A stretch of 64,000 nucleotides of DNA from Massilia phosphatilytica (GCF_002968015.1 NZ_PUIP01000013.1:1-64000); one strand, 5' to 3'. Positions 27,548 through 36,972 are shown, numbered from the stretch's first letter. The notes: generated by a model from the letters alone, not told the origin. Translations and numbers: made by a program.

Positions 27548-30097
27548 CGCGACCGGCCGGCCCAGCAGGGCCGGCACGGCGGCGGCTTCCATCGGCCGCG
27601 CGAACAGATAGCCCTGGTATTCGTCGCAGCCGAGCGCGCGCAGCAGCGCCAGCTGGTCCTCGGTCTCCACCCCTTCGGCCACGATGCGCATCGAGAGGCC
27701 GTGACCCAGCGCGACGACGGAGCGCACGATGGCCGCGCTGTCGGCGTCGCGCCCCAGGTCGCGCACGAATGCCCGGTCGACCTTCAGGCGCTGCACGGGG
27801 AAGCGCTTCAGGTAGGCCAGGCTCGAATAGCCGGTGCCGAAATCATCGATCGACAATTCCACGCCCAGGTCGCGGATGCCGCCCAGCAGGCGCTCGACGA
27901 CGTCCACGCGGCTCATCGCGATGCTTTCCGTGATCTCCAGTTCGAGCGCGTCCGGCGCCAGGCCCGCGTCGGCCAGCGCGTCGGCGATCACCTTCAACAA
28001 ATCCTTCTGGTAGAACTGGCGGATCGACAGGTTGACGGCCACGCGGGTCGCGATGCCGTGCTCGCGCGCCCAGCGGCTCGCCTGCGCGCACGCGGTGCGC
28101 AGTACCCACGTCCCGATCGGTACGATCAGGCCGGTCTGTTCCGCGATGGGGATGAAGCGCGCCGGCGATACGGGGCCCAGCACCGGGCTGTTCCAGCGCA
28201 GCAGGACCTCGAAGCCGGCCACCTGTCCGGTCGCGATGTCGACCTTCGGCTGGTAGTGCGGCGTCAGTTCGTTGCGCGCCAGCGCGTGCCGCAACTGTTC
28301 TTCGATGGTGAGGCGCTCGTCCAGCTGGATGTGCGTGGACTCGGAATGGAAGTGCACCGGCTCGCCCGCTTCGCTGCGGGCCCGGTGCTTGGCGATGTCG
28401 GCCAGGCGCATCAACTCGTTGGCGGAGGCGGCGTCCTGCGGATACAGCGCGATGCCGATCACCGGCGCCAGGTGGAATTCGCGCCCGCCCACCCGGACGG
28501 GTTCCGCCAGCAGCGCATGCAGGTCGAGCGCGACGGCGTCGACGGGACGGTGCGCGGGCCCCGCCGGCACCACCACCGCGAATTCGTTGGCTTTCACGCG
28601 CGCCACGCAGCGGGCCGCGGGCGCGAGGGCGTCGAGGCGCGTGGCGACCTGGCGCACCGCGTCGTCGCCCGCTTCGATGCCGAGCAGGTCGGCCACTTCC
28701 TGCTGGCGCTCCAGCGCGATCAGCAGGAGCACGAGCTGTTCGCCCTGCAGGGCCGCGTCGCGCAGCGCGTCCGCCAGCACGCGGCGCAGGCGGTTCAGGT
28801 TCGGCAGGCCGGTCAGCGGGTCGTGGTCGGCCAGGTAGGCGAGGCGCAGTTCGACCTGCTTGCGTTCCGTGATGTCGGTGAGACTGTTGACGATCTGGAC
28901 GGCGTCGCCCGCGCTCGTGAGCCGCGCGGCGAGCTGGATCGCGGTGCGGGCGGCGCCGCTGCCGTCGCGGATCTCCGCTTCCAGCGCGTGCACGCCGTCG
29001 GCCGTGCAGTCCGCGTACAGCTGCGCGCGCGCGCCGGCGCCGGCCGGGTCGAGCACTTCCGCGTCGAGGTGGCCCGTCACCGCGTCCGCGGCGCGGCCCG
29101 TGAACTGCAGGAAGGCGCGGTTGAACAGCACGATGCGCCGCTTGGCGTCGAGCACCCACAGCGGCGTGGCCAGCGAATCGAGGATGGCGTTCAGGTAGCG
29201 CGCACCGTCCGCGAGCCGGCGCTCGCTGGCCTGCAGGCGGGCGATCAGCGCGGCCTGGCGCGCCGCCTCGCGGCTCATGCGCCAGGCCAGCAGGGCCAGC
29301 GTGGCCGACAGCAGCGCCCAGGCGAGCACGGCGACCCACAGCCAGCCGCGCCACACGGCCAGGGTGTCGGACAGGTCGCGCCCGGTGACGATCAGCATGG
29401 GATACCCGGCGACGGCGCTGTAGCCGTACAGGCGGCGCACGCCGTCGACGGGGCTCGTCGCCTCGAACGTGCCGACGGACGCGCGCGGCAGGTACGCCTG
29501 GAACAGCGGCGTGTGGAGGAAGGATCGGCCGATGGCCAGGGGGAGAGTCGGGCTGCGCACGAGCATCGTGCCGTCGCGCTGGTGCAGGGTGACGGAGCCG
29601 CCGCGGCCCAGGTTGGCGGAATCGAAGATGCGCTGGAAGTAGGCGGCGTCCGCTTCGATGACGGCGGGGCCGTCGGGCAGCATCCGTGCCAGCGTGATCG
29701 TGGCCGGCCCGCCGCCCGGCGGCACGGCGATGCCGATCTTCGGCGCGCCGCCCGCCCCCGGACGGCGCGGCGCGTCGGGGCCGAGCCGGCGGACGCGCGC
29801 CGCGACGAGCGTCTCGCCCGGCAGCGCGGCCGCCGTGCCCGCGTCGTCCAGCGGCGCGTGCTCCGCGGCGCGCGCCAGGGCGAGGTCCAGCGCGAGCGTG
29901 GCGTAATGGGTCTGGGCGGCGAAGGCTTCCGCCAGGTTGCGCAGATTCGTCTGTTCGCGCTCGATGGTGTCGTGGTAGCTCGACACCAGCAGGCCGGCCA
30001 GCGTCACCGTGATCGCGACGATCAGCATCGCGGCGGCGGCGAGCGGCCGTGTGTCGCGGGGCCGCGCGGGCGGCGGAGTAGGTGTCGGTGTGGGCAC
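27536..30097 (-). CDS. Membrane cyclic di-GMP signalling protein: sensor-PAS-degenerate GGDEF-EAL
   Basis: About 853 residues if started at GTG 30097; TTG 30106 is an alternative and neither has a clear ribosome site. TM1 (AAAAMLIVAITVTLAGLLV), a periplasmic Cache-like domain to about residue 275, TM2 (GWLWVAVLAWALLSATLALL), PAS with a PAC end (TDITERKQVELRL), GGDEF beginning DPLTGLPNLNRL but with KANEF at the active site, so non-catalytic, and EAL. The EAL motif reads FEVLLRW; NLSIRQF, ELEITES, DDFGTGYSSLAYL, KVDRAFV and AEGVETEDQ are intact, so phosphodiesterase activity is expected. Lies 62 bases after the histidine kinase gene on the same strand. Confidence 0.9.
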   Translation of the reverse strand: MPTPTPTPPPARPRDTRPLAAAAMLIVAITVTLAGLLVSSYHDTIEREQTNLRNLAEAFAAQTHYATLALDLALARAAEHAPLDDAGTAAALPGETLVAARVRRLGPDAPRRPGAGGAPKIGIAVPPGGGPATITLARMLPDGPAVIEADAAYFQRIFDSANLGRGGSVTLHQRDGTMLVRSPTLPLAIGRSFLHTPLFQAYLPRASVGTFEATSPVDGVRRLYGYSAVAGYPMLIVTGRDLSDTLAVWRGWLWVAVLAWALLSATLALLAWRMSREAARQAALIARLQASERRLADGARYLNAILDSLATPLWVLDAKRRIVLFNRAFLQFTGRAADAVTGHLDAEVLDPAGAGARAQLYADCTADGVHALEAEIRDGSGAARTAIQLAARLTSAGDAVQIVNSLTDITERKQVELRLAYLADHDPLTGLPNLNRLRRVLADALRDAALQGEQLVLLLIALERQQEVADLLGIEAGDDAVRQVATRLDALAPAARCVARVKANEFAVVVPAGPAHRPVDAVALDLHALLAEPVRVGGREFHLAPVIGIALYPQDAASANELMRLADIAKHRARSEAGEPVHFHSESTHIQLDERLTIEEQLRHALARNELTPHYQPKVDIATGQVAGFEVLLRWNSPVLGPVSPARFIPIAEQTGLIVPIGTWVLRTACAQASRWAREHGIATRVAVNLSIRQFYQKDLLKVIADALADAGLAPDALELEITESIAMSRVDVVERLLGGIRDLGVELSIDDFGTGYSSLAYLKRFPVQRLKVDRAFVRDLGRDADSAAIVRSVVALGHGLSMRIVAEGVETEDQLALLRALGCDEYQGYLFARPMEAAAVPALLGRPVASGA

Positions 30098-30159
30098 GTT
30101 CGTCAAGACAATGGTGTCGGGCCCGAGTATAAACCGCCCGTCGGCCGAGCGGTGTGCGA

Positions 30160-31617
30160 TTACAGCCGCGGTAGCCGGATCACCACACGCAGGCCGTGCG
30201 GCTGGGCGTCCTGCAGGGCCACGGTGCCGCCGTGCTGCGCGACGATGTCCCGCACGATCGCCAGCCCGAGGCCGCATCCTTCGCCCTGGTCCGTGGCGCG
30301 CACGAACCGTTCGAAGACCCGGGCGCGGTCCGCTTCCGCGATGCCCGGGCCATTGTCGGTGACGGCCAGCACGACGTGGTCGTCGTCCGGCGCCACCTGG
30401 ACCGTGATCTCGCCGTTGCGGCCGGTGTACTTGATCGCGTTGTCGATCACGTTGGTGAGCGCTTCACGCAGCAGCAGCGCGTTGGCTTCGATGCGCAGCG
30501 GCGCGCCGTCAGCGGGCGGCGCAGCGTCGTCCATGCCGAGGTCGATCTGGGCACGCAGCGCACGCGGCACGTATTCGGCGACGATCTCCTGCACGAACGC
30601 CGGCATGTCCAGCGGGGCCTTGTCGGACGCCGCCGCAGCCTCGGGATCGGCGCGCGCCAGCATCAGGAGCTGGTTGATCAGGTGGGCACCCCGGGTGGCG
30701 CTCTGGTCGACCAGTTTCAGCCGCGCGATCAGGGCCGGATCGTCGGTCGCCGCGATCGCCAGCGCCGTCTGGCTCTTCAATCCGGCCAGCGGCGTGCGCA
30801 ACTGGTGGGCCGCGTCGGCGATGAAGCGTTTTTGCGCATTCACGTTCTGGCGCACGGACGCGAGCAGGGTGTTCAGCGCGCCCACGAGGGACCGGACTTC
30901 CTGCGGCGCCGATTCGATCTGCAGCGGTGCCAGGTCGAGCGGCGAGCGGCCCTCCACCTCCTTGCGCAGGCGCAGCAGCGGCGCGAGGCCGGCGCCGGTG
31001 CCGATCCAGACGATGAGCGTCAGCAGCGGAATCAGCGCGGACAACGGGAGGAGGGTATCGATCAGGATCATCTTGAAGATGTCCTGGCGGTGCGCCATGT
31101 TGCGCGCCACCTGGACCAGCATCCATTGCTGCTTGCCTTCCGGCGCGGGGTAGGGCAGGAACAGCGCGGCGATCCTGACCTTCATCGGTTCATCGGGGCC
31201 GCGCCGGCCGGCGGGACCGGCGGCCTTGATCTCGCCGTCGTAGAAATAGGGGGCATCGAGGCGCGGCCGCATGGTGGCGGGCGGCATCGGGATGCTGTTG
31301 TTGCCAAGGATGAATTCGCCGGGCGGCGTGCTGACCATGTAGAACAGGCGGTCGTTGGGATCCGTCTCGAGCACTTCCTGCGCCGCGCGGGGGAAGTCGA
31401 TCAGCAGGCCGTTGCCGATCGGCTTGACGCGCCGCGCCAGCGCCCGGGTGGCCTGGGACAGGGTTGCGTCCGCCGCCTGGTTGACGTAGCGGACCGCCAG
31501 GCGATAGGTTGCGAAGCCGCCCGCGACCCACAGCACGAGCTGGGGCAGCAGCACCCAGACGACGAGCTGGCGGCGGAGGGAGAGGGTGCGTGTTCCCCGT
31601 TCAGGCCGGTCGTCCAT
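30160..31617 (-). CDS. Sensor histidine kinase (TctE/QseC type)
   Basis: 485 residues from ATG 31617, which lies 17 bases inside the response regulator gene. TM1 about residues 17-38, a periplasmic domain of the 2CSK-N type (ATRALARRVKPIGNGLLIDFP, FYMVSTPPGEFILGN), TM2 about 175-200, linker, then dimerisation helix with phospho-acceptor His271 in DAAHQLRTPLAGLKSQ and ATPase boxes NVIDNAIKYT, DNGPGIAEADRARVFERF and GCGLGLAIVRDIV. Autophosphorylates and signals to the overlapping OmpR regulator. TctE-like sensors respond to small carboxylates or sugars, sometimes through binding proteins. Confidence 0.93.
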   Translation of the reverse strand: MDDRPERGTRTLSLRRQLVVWVLLPQLVLWVAGGFATYRLAVRYVNQAADATLSQATRALARRVKPIGNGLLIDFPRAAQEVLETDPNDRLFYMVSTPPGEFILGNNSIPMPPATMRPRLDAPYFYDGEIKAAGPAGRRGPDEPMKVRIAALFLPYPAPEGKQQWMLVQVARNMAHRQDIFKMILIDTLLPLSALIPLLTLIVWIGTGAGLAPLLRLRKEVEGRSPLDLAPLQIESAPQEVRSLVGALNTLLASVRQNVNAQKRFIADAAHQLRTPLAGLKSQTALAIAATDDPALIARLKLVDQSATRGAHLINQLLMLARADPEAAAASDKAPLDMPAFVQEIVAEYVPRALRAQIDLGMDDAAPPADGAPLRIEANALLLREALTNVIDNAIKYTGRNGEITVQVAPDDDHVVLAVTDNGPGIAEADRARVFERFVRATDQGEGCGLGLAIVRDIVAQHGGTVALQDAQPHGLRVVIRLPRL

Positions 31618-32296
31618 CGGCGCGCTCGACGGCCAGCAGGTAGCCGAGTCCACGGACGGTCCGGATTTCGAGGCCTGAACCTTCCAGCTTGCGGCGCAGC
31701 CGGTGGATGTGGACTTCCGCCGTGTTGCCCGCGCCGACTTCGGTGCCGTCGCCGGCCCAGGCGGTGGCGATCTGGTCCTTGGTGACGACCTTGTCCGCAT
31801 GGACCAGCAGCAGTTCCAGCAGCGTCGCTTCGCGCGGACTGAGTTCGACCGGTTCGCCGTGGATGACGGCGCGCCGTGCCGCCCGGTCGAAATGCAGCCC
31901 GGACAGCGCGACGTCGGCATTCCCCGGCGACGACGTCCGCGCGCGCCGCAGGATCGCACGCAGGCGCGCTTCCAGTTCGGGGAACTCGAAGGGCTTGGTC
32001 ATGTAGTCGTCCGCGCCGGCATTCAGTCCCGCCACGCGGCTGTCGAGCCGGTCGAGGGCCGTGAGGACCAGCACGGGCAGGTCGGGCCGGGTCGCGCGCA
32101 GGTTCTTCAATACCGTCAGGCCGTCGACCATGGGCAGGCCGAGGTCGATGATGGCGATATCGAAGTTCTGCCGGGCGAGCAGGAATTCCGCCACCGGGCC
32201 ATTCGGCGCATGCTCGACGGTAAAGCCCGCGGCATTCAACTGTGCGGTCAATCCGTTTGCGAGGATGGGGTCGTCTTCGGCGAGTAAAAGTTGCAT
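31601..32296 (-). CDS. OmpR-family response regulator (TctD/QseB type)
   Basis: 231 residues. Receiver with acidic pocket EDD at 7-9, phospho-acceptor Asp51 in IIDLGLPM, and Lys in MTKPFEFPELEARLR; a winged-helix DNA-binding domain from about 130 (LSPREATLLELLLVHADKVV, VEVHIHRLRRKLEG, VRGLGYLLAVE). Divergent from the sugar-binding protein gene across 90 bases containing the palindrome TTAATATTAA at 32300-32309, a candidate target. Overlaps the kinase gene. Confidence 0.94.
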   Translation of the reverse strand: MQLLLAEDDPILANGLTAQLNAAGFTVEHAPNGPVAEFLLARQNFDIAIIDLGLPMVDGLTVLKNLRATRPDLPVLVLTALDRLDSRVAGLNAGADDYMTKPFEFPELEARLRAILRRARTSSPGNADVALSGLHFDRAARRAVIHGEPVELSPREATLLELLLVHADKVVTKDQIATAWAGDGTEVGAGNTAEVHIHRLRRKLEGSGLEIRTVRGLGYLLAVERADGRPA

Positions 32297-32299
32297 TTC

Positions 32300-32309
32300 T
32301 TAATATTAA
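32300..32309. promoter_or_regulatory. AT palindrome between regulator and binding-protein genes
   Basis: TTAATATTAA, a perfect 10-base palindrome just upstream of the regulator start in the divergent intergenic region. Could be part of the regulator binding site or simply a promoter element. Confidence 0.3.
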
Positions 32310-32386
32310 CGGATTTGCGACTGCGTTACCATCCGGCGCGTTCCGCTCGCTTCCCAGTGCACGCGAGTCGCGCTAATATGCACGCC

Positions 32387-33625
32387 ATGAAAGTCTTCGC
32401 CACGGCATTCGCACTCGTTACCGCCTGGTGCGCCACTGCCGTACACGCGGGCGAACTCGAGGTACTCCACTTCTGGGACGTGGGCAGTGACGCGCGTGCC
32501 GTCGACGTGCTGAAAACGACATTGCGGCGCCAGGGGCATACCTGGAAGGACTTCACCGTGGCCGCCGACGCGAACGGCTTTCCGATCTTCCTGCTGCGGT
32601 CCCGTGTCCAGTCGGGCAATCCGCCCGCCGCGGCCCAGGTCAAGGCCCCGGTCATCCAGCAATGGGCGCGCGAAGGCGCCCTCGCCAACCTGGATGCCAC
32701 CGCCCGCGCCGGCGAATGGGACGCGGTGCTGCCGAAGGTGATCAGCGACGCCATGAAATACCATGGCAGCTACGTCGCCGTGCCGGTCAACATCCACCGC
32801 ATCAACTGGCTGTGGATTAACACGCGCATCCTGAAGCGGGCCAATGCGCCGGTGCCCGCTACGTGGGACGAGTTCTTCGCCGCTGCCGACGCGATGAAGC
32901 GGGCAGGGTACATCGCCGTCACGCATGGCGGACAGCCGTGGCAGGATTTCCTCCTGTTCGAAAACGTGGCGCTGGGCGTGGGCGGCCCCGACTTCTACCG
33001 CAAGGCGTTCGTGGCGCTGGATGCCGGCGTGCTGGCCGGCCCGGTCATGGAGCAGGTGCTGCAGACCTTCCGCCGCATCAAGCCCTATACCGACGTCGCG
33101 GCGATGGGACGCGACTGGAACGTGGCCGCGTCGCGGCTGGCGAATGGCGAGGCGGGCATGCAATTCATGGGAGACTGGGCCAAGCCCATCTTCCTCGCCG
33201 CGCAACGCGGCGGCAGCCTGGAGTTTACCTGCGTGCCCGTGCCCGGAGCGGCCAAGGCGTTTACGTATACGGTCGACTCGTTCGCCCTGTTCAAGGTGAG
33301 CGGGCCCGCCAAGATCAAGGCCCAGCAGGATTTCGCCGCCGATGTGCTGGCGCCAGGCGTGCAAGAGGAATTCAACCTCGTCAAAGGGTCGATTCCCGTG
33401 CGCCAGGGCGTCGACCTCACCCGGTTCGACCGCTGCGCGAAGCAGTCGGCCGCCGCATTCGACGCCGCGACGCGCGGCGGCACGCTCGTTCCCAGTGTCT
33501 CGATGGCCATGCCGCCCGCGGTCGAGGACGCCATGCGCGAAGCCGTCAGCGCGTACTGGCATGACGACCGCATCACCGCGCGGGCGACGATGCAGAGTCT
33601 CGTCGCGGCCGCGCGCCACCCCTAA
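32387..33625 (+). CDS. Periplasmic sugar-binding protein (ABC family 1), without permease genes
   Basis: 412 residues from ATG 32387; an ATG three codons upstream (32378) is equally placed. Signal peptide (VFATAFALVTAWCATAVHA). Mature protein starts GELEVLHFWDVGSDARAV, the start of glucose/mannose-type solute-binding proteins; PVNIHRINWLWINTRIL, GGQPWQDFLLFENVALG and GMQFMGDWAKP are also typical. Would bind a hexose in the periplasm. No permease or ATPase follows; a hairpin ends the gene and the TonB receptor comes next. Divergent to a two-component system, so it may serve sensing as much as transport, or use permeases elsewhere. Confidence 0.88.
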   Translation: MKVFATAFALVTAWCATAVHAGELEVLHFWDVGSDARAVDVLKTTLRRQGHTWKDFTVAADANGFPIFLLRSRVQSGNPPAAAQVKAPVIQQWAREGALANLDATARAGEWDAVLPKVISDAMKYHGSYVAVPVNIHRINWLWINTRILKRANAPVPATWDEFFAAADAMKRAGYIAVTHGGQPWQDFLLFENVALGVGGPDFYRKAFVALDAGVLAGPVMEQVLQTFRRIKPYTDVAAMGRDWNVAASRLANGEAGMQFMGDWAKPIFLAAQRGGSLEFTCVPVPGAAKAFTYTVDSFALFKVSGPAKIKAQQDFAADVLAPGVQEEFNLVKGSIPVRQGVDLTRFDRCAKQSAAAFDAATRGGTLVPSVSMAMPPAVEDAMREAVSAYWHDDRITARATMQSLVAAARHP

Positions 33626-33639
33626 AACCCCCGGTTTTA
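33623..33639 (+). terminator. Hairpin at the end of the binding-protein gene
   Basis: TAAAACC at 33623-33629 pairs with GGTTTTA at 33633-33639 over a three-base loop, beginning at the stop codon. No T-run follows on the plus strand, so efficiency is uncertain. Confidence 0.35.
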
Positions 33640-33737
33640 ACCCCTCCTGTTGCTGCTTGCACCACCGCGCGCCGGCCCGGTGTGAGTATTCGCGTGTATC
33701 TGTTAGTCCACATCCTCAAACATTGTTATTAATTAAT

Positions 33738-33780
33738 TTGACTTGCATTAATGATGGCGCCTACACTTCATTAATGCAAG
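33738..33780 (+). promoter_or_regulatory. Promoter with 12-base inverted repeat upstream of the first TonB receptor
   Basis: TTGACT at 33738-33743 and TACACT at 33762-33767 (spacing 18) form a sigma-70-type promoter. CTTGCATTAATG at 33742-33753 and its exact inverse CATTAATGCAAG at 33769-33780 flank the spacer and the -10, each arm containing the palindrome CATTAATG. Two sites at -30 and around +1 is the arrangement of a repressor operator. The regulator is unknown. Confidence 0.6.
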
Positions 33781-33874
33781 ATTAATTCGATGTGAATAAT
33801 CGTTAACATTGTTACGCGCCGCTCGGGCGGCATACAAAAACCAGAGATGGTTACTGACAATCCAAGGAGATGAA

Positions 33875-36800
33875 ATGAGACAGTTCAGTAAAACGGCGAT
33901 CGCCGTCGGCGTTTCTCAATTTGTGCTGATGGCGAGCGGCGCGGCGTTCGCGCAAACCACCCCGGCCGGCGATAACGGCGGGACCACGTCCGTGATCGTG
34001 GTCGGCCAGCGCGCCTCGCTGGAATCGGCACAGAAGCTCAAGCAGAACGCCGACGAGGTCGTCGATTCGATCGTCGCCGACGACATCGGCAAGCTGCCGG
34101 ACCGTTCGGTCACCGAGGTGCTGCAGCGCGTGGTCGGCGTGACCATCGACCGCACCATGGCCAAGGGCGACCCGGAACACTATTCGGTCGAGGGTTCGGG
34201 CGTGATGGTCCGCGGCTTGAGCTATGTGCGCTCGGAGCTGAACGGCCGCGACTCGTTCTCGGCCAACGGCGGCCGTTCGCTGAACTTCGAAGACGTGCCG
34301 CCCGAGCTGATGGCCGGCATCGACGTCTACAAGAATCCGTCGGCCGAACAGATCGAAGGCGGCATCAGCGGCCTGATCAACCTGCGTACCGCGATGCCGT
34401 TCGACTTCAAGGGCCGCAAGATGTCGGTCTCCGCGCAGGATACGTATTCCAAGCTGAAGAAGGGCAAGCCCCAGCCGTCGTACTCGATGATGTTCTCCGA
34501 CCGCTGGAAGACGCAGTTCGGCGAATTCGGCGCCCTGTTCGACCTCGCCACGTCGCAGAGCGGCACCCGCACCGACGCCTTCCAGGTGTCGCCGTATTAC
34601 CCGCGCACCGACGTCGTTCCCGGCCAGACCGTCTGGGTGCCGAACGCCGCGAGCTTCCGTTCGCTCGAATTCGACCGCAAGCGCGACGGCGCCTATGCCG
34701 CGTTCCAGTGGAAGCCGAACAGCTCGGTCCAGTCGTCGCTCAGCTACTTCAAGTCGCGCTACAAGATGAAGTGGGACGAGCAGGCGATCTTCGGCCAGTC
34801 CAGCCCGTACAACCTGAAGGTCGCGAACGGCAAGTTCGATCCGAACGGCGCCATGATCAGCGGCGTGCTCACGGATCCGACCGACGGCGGCGTCAACTTC
34901 AACGACGATACCCGTACCTCGACGCGCAAGTCGGCCACGACCGACATCTCGTGGAACCTGCGCTGGCGCCTGAACAGCCAGTGGAGCGTCACGACCGACC
35001 TGCAGAAGGTGCGCGCCACCACCGGCAGTTTCGATTCGACGGTCGCCACCGGCCTGCAGATCCCGCAGATGGGCATGGACATGAGCGCGACGCCGGCCCG
35101 CCTGATCTTCGACGACGCCACCAAGGCGTACATGGCCAATGCGAACAATTACTACTGGGGCTTCACGATGGAGCACCAGGATGCGAGCGTCGCCAACGAG
35201 AAGGCCTGGAAGACCGACGTCAAGTACGAGTTCGACCACCCCGTGCTGCGCGACCTGCGCATGGGCGTGCGCCTGACCGACCGCGATGCGACGACGATCA
35301 ACTCCGTGCCGGGCTATAACTGGGCGGCGATCACGCAGCCGTGGCAGGTCGGTCCGGTCGGTTCATGGCAGCCGCTGAGCTCCCTGGCTTACCTGGGCGA
35401 TCCGCGCTTCTCCGCCGGCACGCACCTGAACACGTTCCCGAACTTCTTCAACGGCAAGGCGTCGGTGCCGGCCGTCGTGTTCCCGAACACGTCGCTGGCC
35501 GACGGCTATCCGGGCACGTATTCGCAGCTGCACCAGTACTACAACGTGCTGTGCGCCGAGCGCAGCGGCAAATCGCCGGATACGTGCGGCGCGTGGAAAC
35601 CCGCGACGTTCGGCACCGACCCGTCGGGCACCAACGACCAGCAGGAGCGCAGCAAGGCGATCTACACCCAGCTGCGCTTCGGCTTCGACGATCTGAAGTA
35701 TCCGATCGACGGTAACATCGGCGTGCGCTACGTGAAGACCAACATGATCGCGCACGGCTACACGGTGTTCAGCTTCACCGCCCCGAACATTCCGGCCGGC
35801 GCCACGGTGACCGGCATGCCGATCCCGAACATCCCGAACTTCCAGCAGAAGCAGGACTTCGACAATTCGTACAGCAACGTGCTGCCCACGCTGAACCTGC
35901 GACTGAAGGCGTCGGACAAGCTGCAATTCCGCCTGGCCTACGGCAAGGCGATGTCGCGTCCGGACTTCTCGCAGCTGCAGGCCTACACGAACCTGTCGGA
36001 AGCGACCACCACGACCACCAACACCGCGACCAACGTCGTCAACGTCAGCAACGTCAGCCTCACCGGCACCGGCAGCGGCAATCCGATGCTGCGTCCGACG
36101 ATGGCCAAGCAGGCCGACATCACGGCCGAGTGGTATTTCGCGCCGACGGGTTCGTTCACGGCCGCGCTGTTCCACAAGAAGCTCAGCGACGTCATCATCA
36201 ACCAGAGCTACAACTTCGCGCTGCCGGACGTGAACGGCACGATGCATGACTTCGTGACGACGGGGCCGGTGAACGGCGCGAACGGCTCGGCCAAGGGCAT
36301 CGAACTGGCTTACCAGCAGTACTTCGACATGCTGCCGGGCTGGCTCGCGGGCTTCGGCGTGCAGGCGAACTACACGTACGTGAAGAGCAGCCAGGACCTG
36401 TACCACCCGGTGTACCAGGCGTACTGCTCGGGTGGCAGCGGTGCGGACAACCTGAACCTGAACCTGAACGGTTGCGACGTGGACGGCAAGACCTTCGGTA
36501 ACCTGCCGCTCAACGGCCTGTCGAAGAACTCGTACAACCTGGCGCTGCTGTTCGACCGCGGCCCGATCTCGGCACGCGTGGCCTACAGTTGGCGTTCGAA
36601 GTCGCTGCAGGCGATCAACGCCAACGGCACGAACGGCGGCGACGGCACGGACACCAACCCGAACAGCGCGACGTTCGGCCAGCATAACGTGCAGTACGCG
36701 CTGCCGACGTGGTCCGACGCCTACGGCCAGGTGGATGCATCGATCTTCTACAAGATCTCCGAGAACTTGTCGTTCGGCCTCGAAGCGCAGAACCTGAACA

Positions 36801-36904
36801 ATGCCATGTACAAGCAATTGATGCAGCAGGGCGTCGGCTTCAAGGTCCGCGGCGCGTACGTGACCGGCCCGCGCTACACGGCGCAGATGCGTTACTCGTT
36901 CTGA
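33875..36904 (+). CDS. TonB-dependent receptor (TonB-Xanth-Caul type), likely glycan importer
   Basis: 1009 residues from ATG 33875 with AAGGAG at 33864-33869. Signal peptide to about residue 27 (ending AAFAQ). Plug domain with DEVVDSIVADDIGKLPDRSV, the segment typical of this subfamily, then a 22-strand barrel ending in an aromatic (AQMRYSF) as needed for outer-membrane insertion. No iron-siderophore context; next to four GH74 genes, so it most likely takes up xyloglucan oligosaccharides with TonB energy. Its own regulated promoter precedes it and a hairpin follows it. Confidence 0.93.
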   Translation: MRQFSKTAIAVGVSQFVLMASGAAFAQTTPAGDNGGTTSVIVVGQRASLESAQKLKQNADEVVDSIVADDIGKLPDRSVTEVLQRVVGVTIDRTMAKGDPEHYSVEGSGVMVRGLSYVRSELNGRDSFSANGGRSLNFEDVPPELMAGIDVYKNPSAEQIEGGISGLINLRTAMPFDFKGRKMSVSAQDTYSKLKKGKPQPSYSMMFSDRWKTQFGEFGALFDLATSQSGTRTDAFQVSPYYPRTDVVPGQTVWVPNAASFRSLEFDRKRDGAYAAFQWKPNSSVQSSLSYFKSRYKMKWDEQAIFGQSSPYNLKVANGKFDPNGAMISGVLTDPTDGGVNFNDDTRTSTRKSATTDISWNLRWRLNSQWSVTTDLQKVRATTGSFDSTVATGLQIPQMGMDMSATPARLIFDDATKAYMANANNYYWGFTMEHQDASVANEKAWKTDVKYEFDHPVLRDLRMGVRLTDRDATTINSVPGYNWAAITQPWQVGPVGSWQPLSSLAYLGDPRFSAGTHLNTFPNFFNGKASVPAVVFPNTSLADGYPGTYSQLHQYYNVLCAERSGKSPDTCGAWKPATFGTDPSGTNDQQERSKAIYTQLRFGFDDLKYPIDGNIGVRYVKTNMIAHGYTVFSFTAPNIPAGATVTGMPIPNIPNFQQKQDFDNSYSNVLPTLNLRLKASDKLQFRLAYGKAMSRPDFSQLQAYTNLSEATTTTTNTATNVVNVSNVSLTGTGSGNPMLRPTMAKQADITAEWYFAPTGSFTAALFHKKLSDVIINQSYNFALPDVNGTMHDFVTTGPVNGANGSAKGIELAYQQYFDMLPGWLAGFGVQANYTYVKSSQDLYHPVYQAYCSGGSGADNLNLNLNGCDVDGKTFGNLPLNGLSKNSYNLALLFDRGPISARVAYSWRSKSLQAINANGTNGGDGTDTNPNSATFGQHNVQYALPTWSDAYGQVDASIFYKISENLSFGLEAQNLNNAMYKQLMQQGVGFKVRGAYVTGPRYTAQMRYSF

Positions 36905-36942
36905 CGACAACCATTAATCTCCTCTGCTGACTGCAGATTTTT

Positions 36943-36966
36943 GGGCGGCCTCGGTCGCCCGTTTTT
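36943..36966 (+). terminator. Intrinsic terminator between TonB receptor and first GH74 gene
   Basis: GGGCGGCC (36943-36950) pairs with GGTCGCCC (36953-36960), with one G-T pair, followed by GTTTTT. It ends only six bases before the ATG of the next gene, so read-through transcripts would carry the hairpin right over the initiation region. Confidence 0.6.
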
Positions 36967-36972
36967 ACTATC

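Noticed and set aside
30160..30277. Extended start for the EAL protein at 30277
   Set aside because: It would overlap the kinase gene by over 100 bases with an Arg-rich leader before the membrane helix; a GTG/TTG start near 30100 is more reasonable.
27701..31153. A 1150-codon plus-strand frame opposite the EAL protein and kinase genes
   Set aside because: Low-complexity Arg/Gln/Asp/His-rich shadow of two well-defined signalling genes.
33671..33697. TGTGAGTATT shared between the first TonB upstream region and the GH74 gene 2 promoter
   Set aside because: Ten to eleven bases in AT-rich DNA, once each and in different positions relative to the promoters; probably chance.
36001..36060. Threonine/asparagine-rich repeat inside the first TonB receptor
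   Set aside because: A low-complexity extracellular loop of the barrel, not a separate repeat element.
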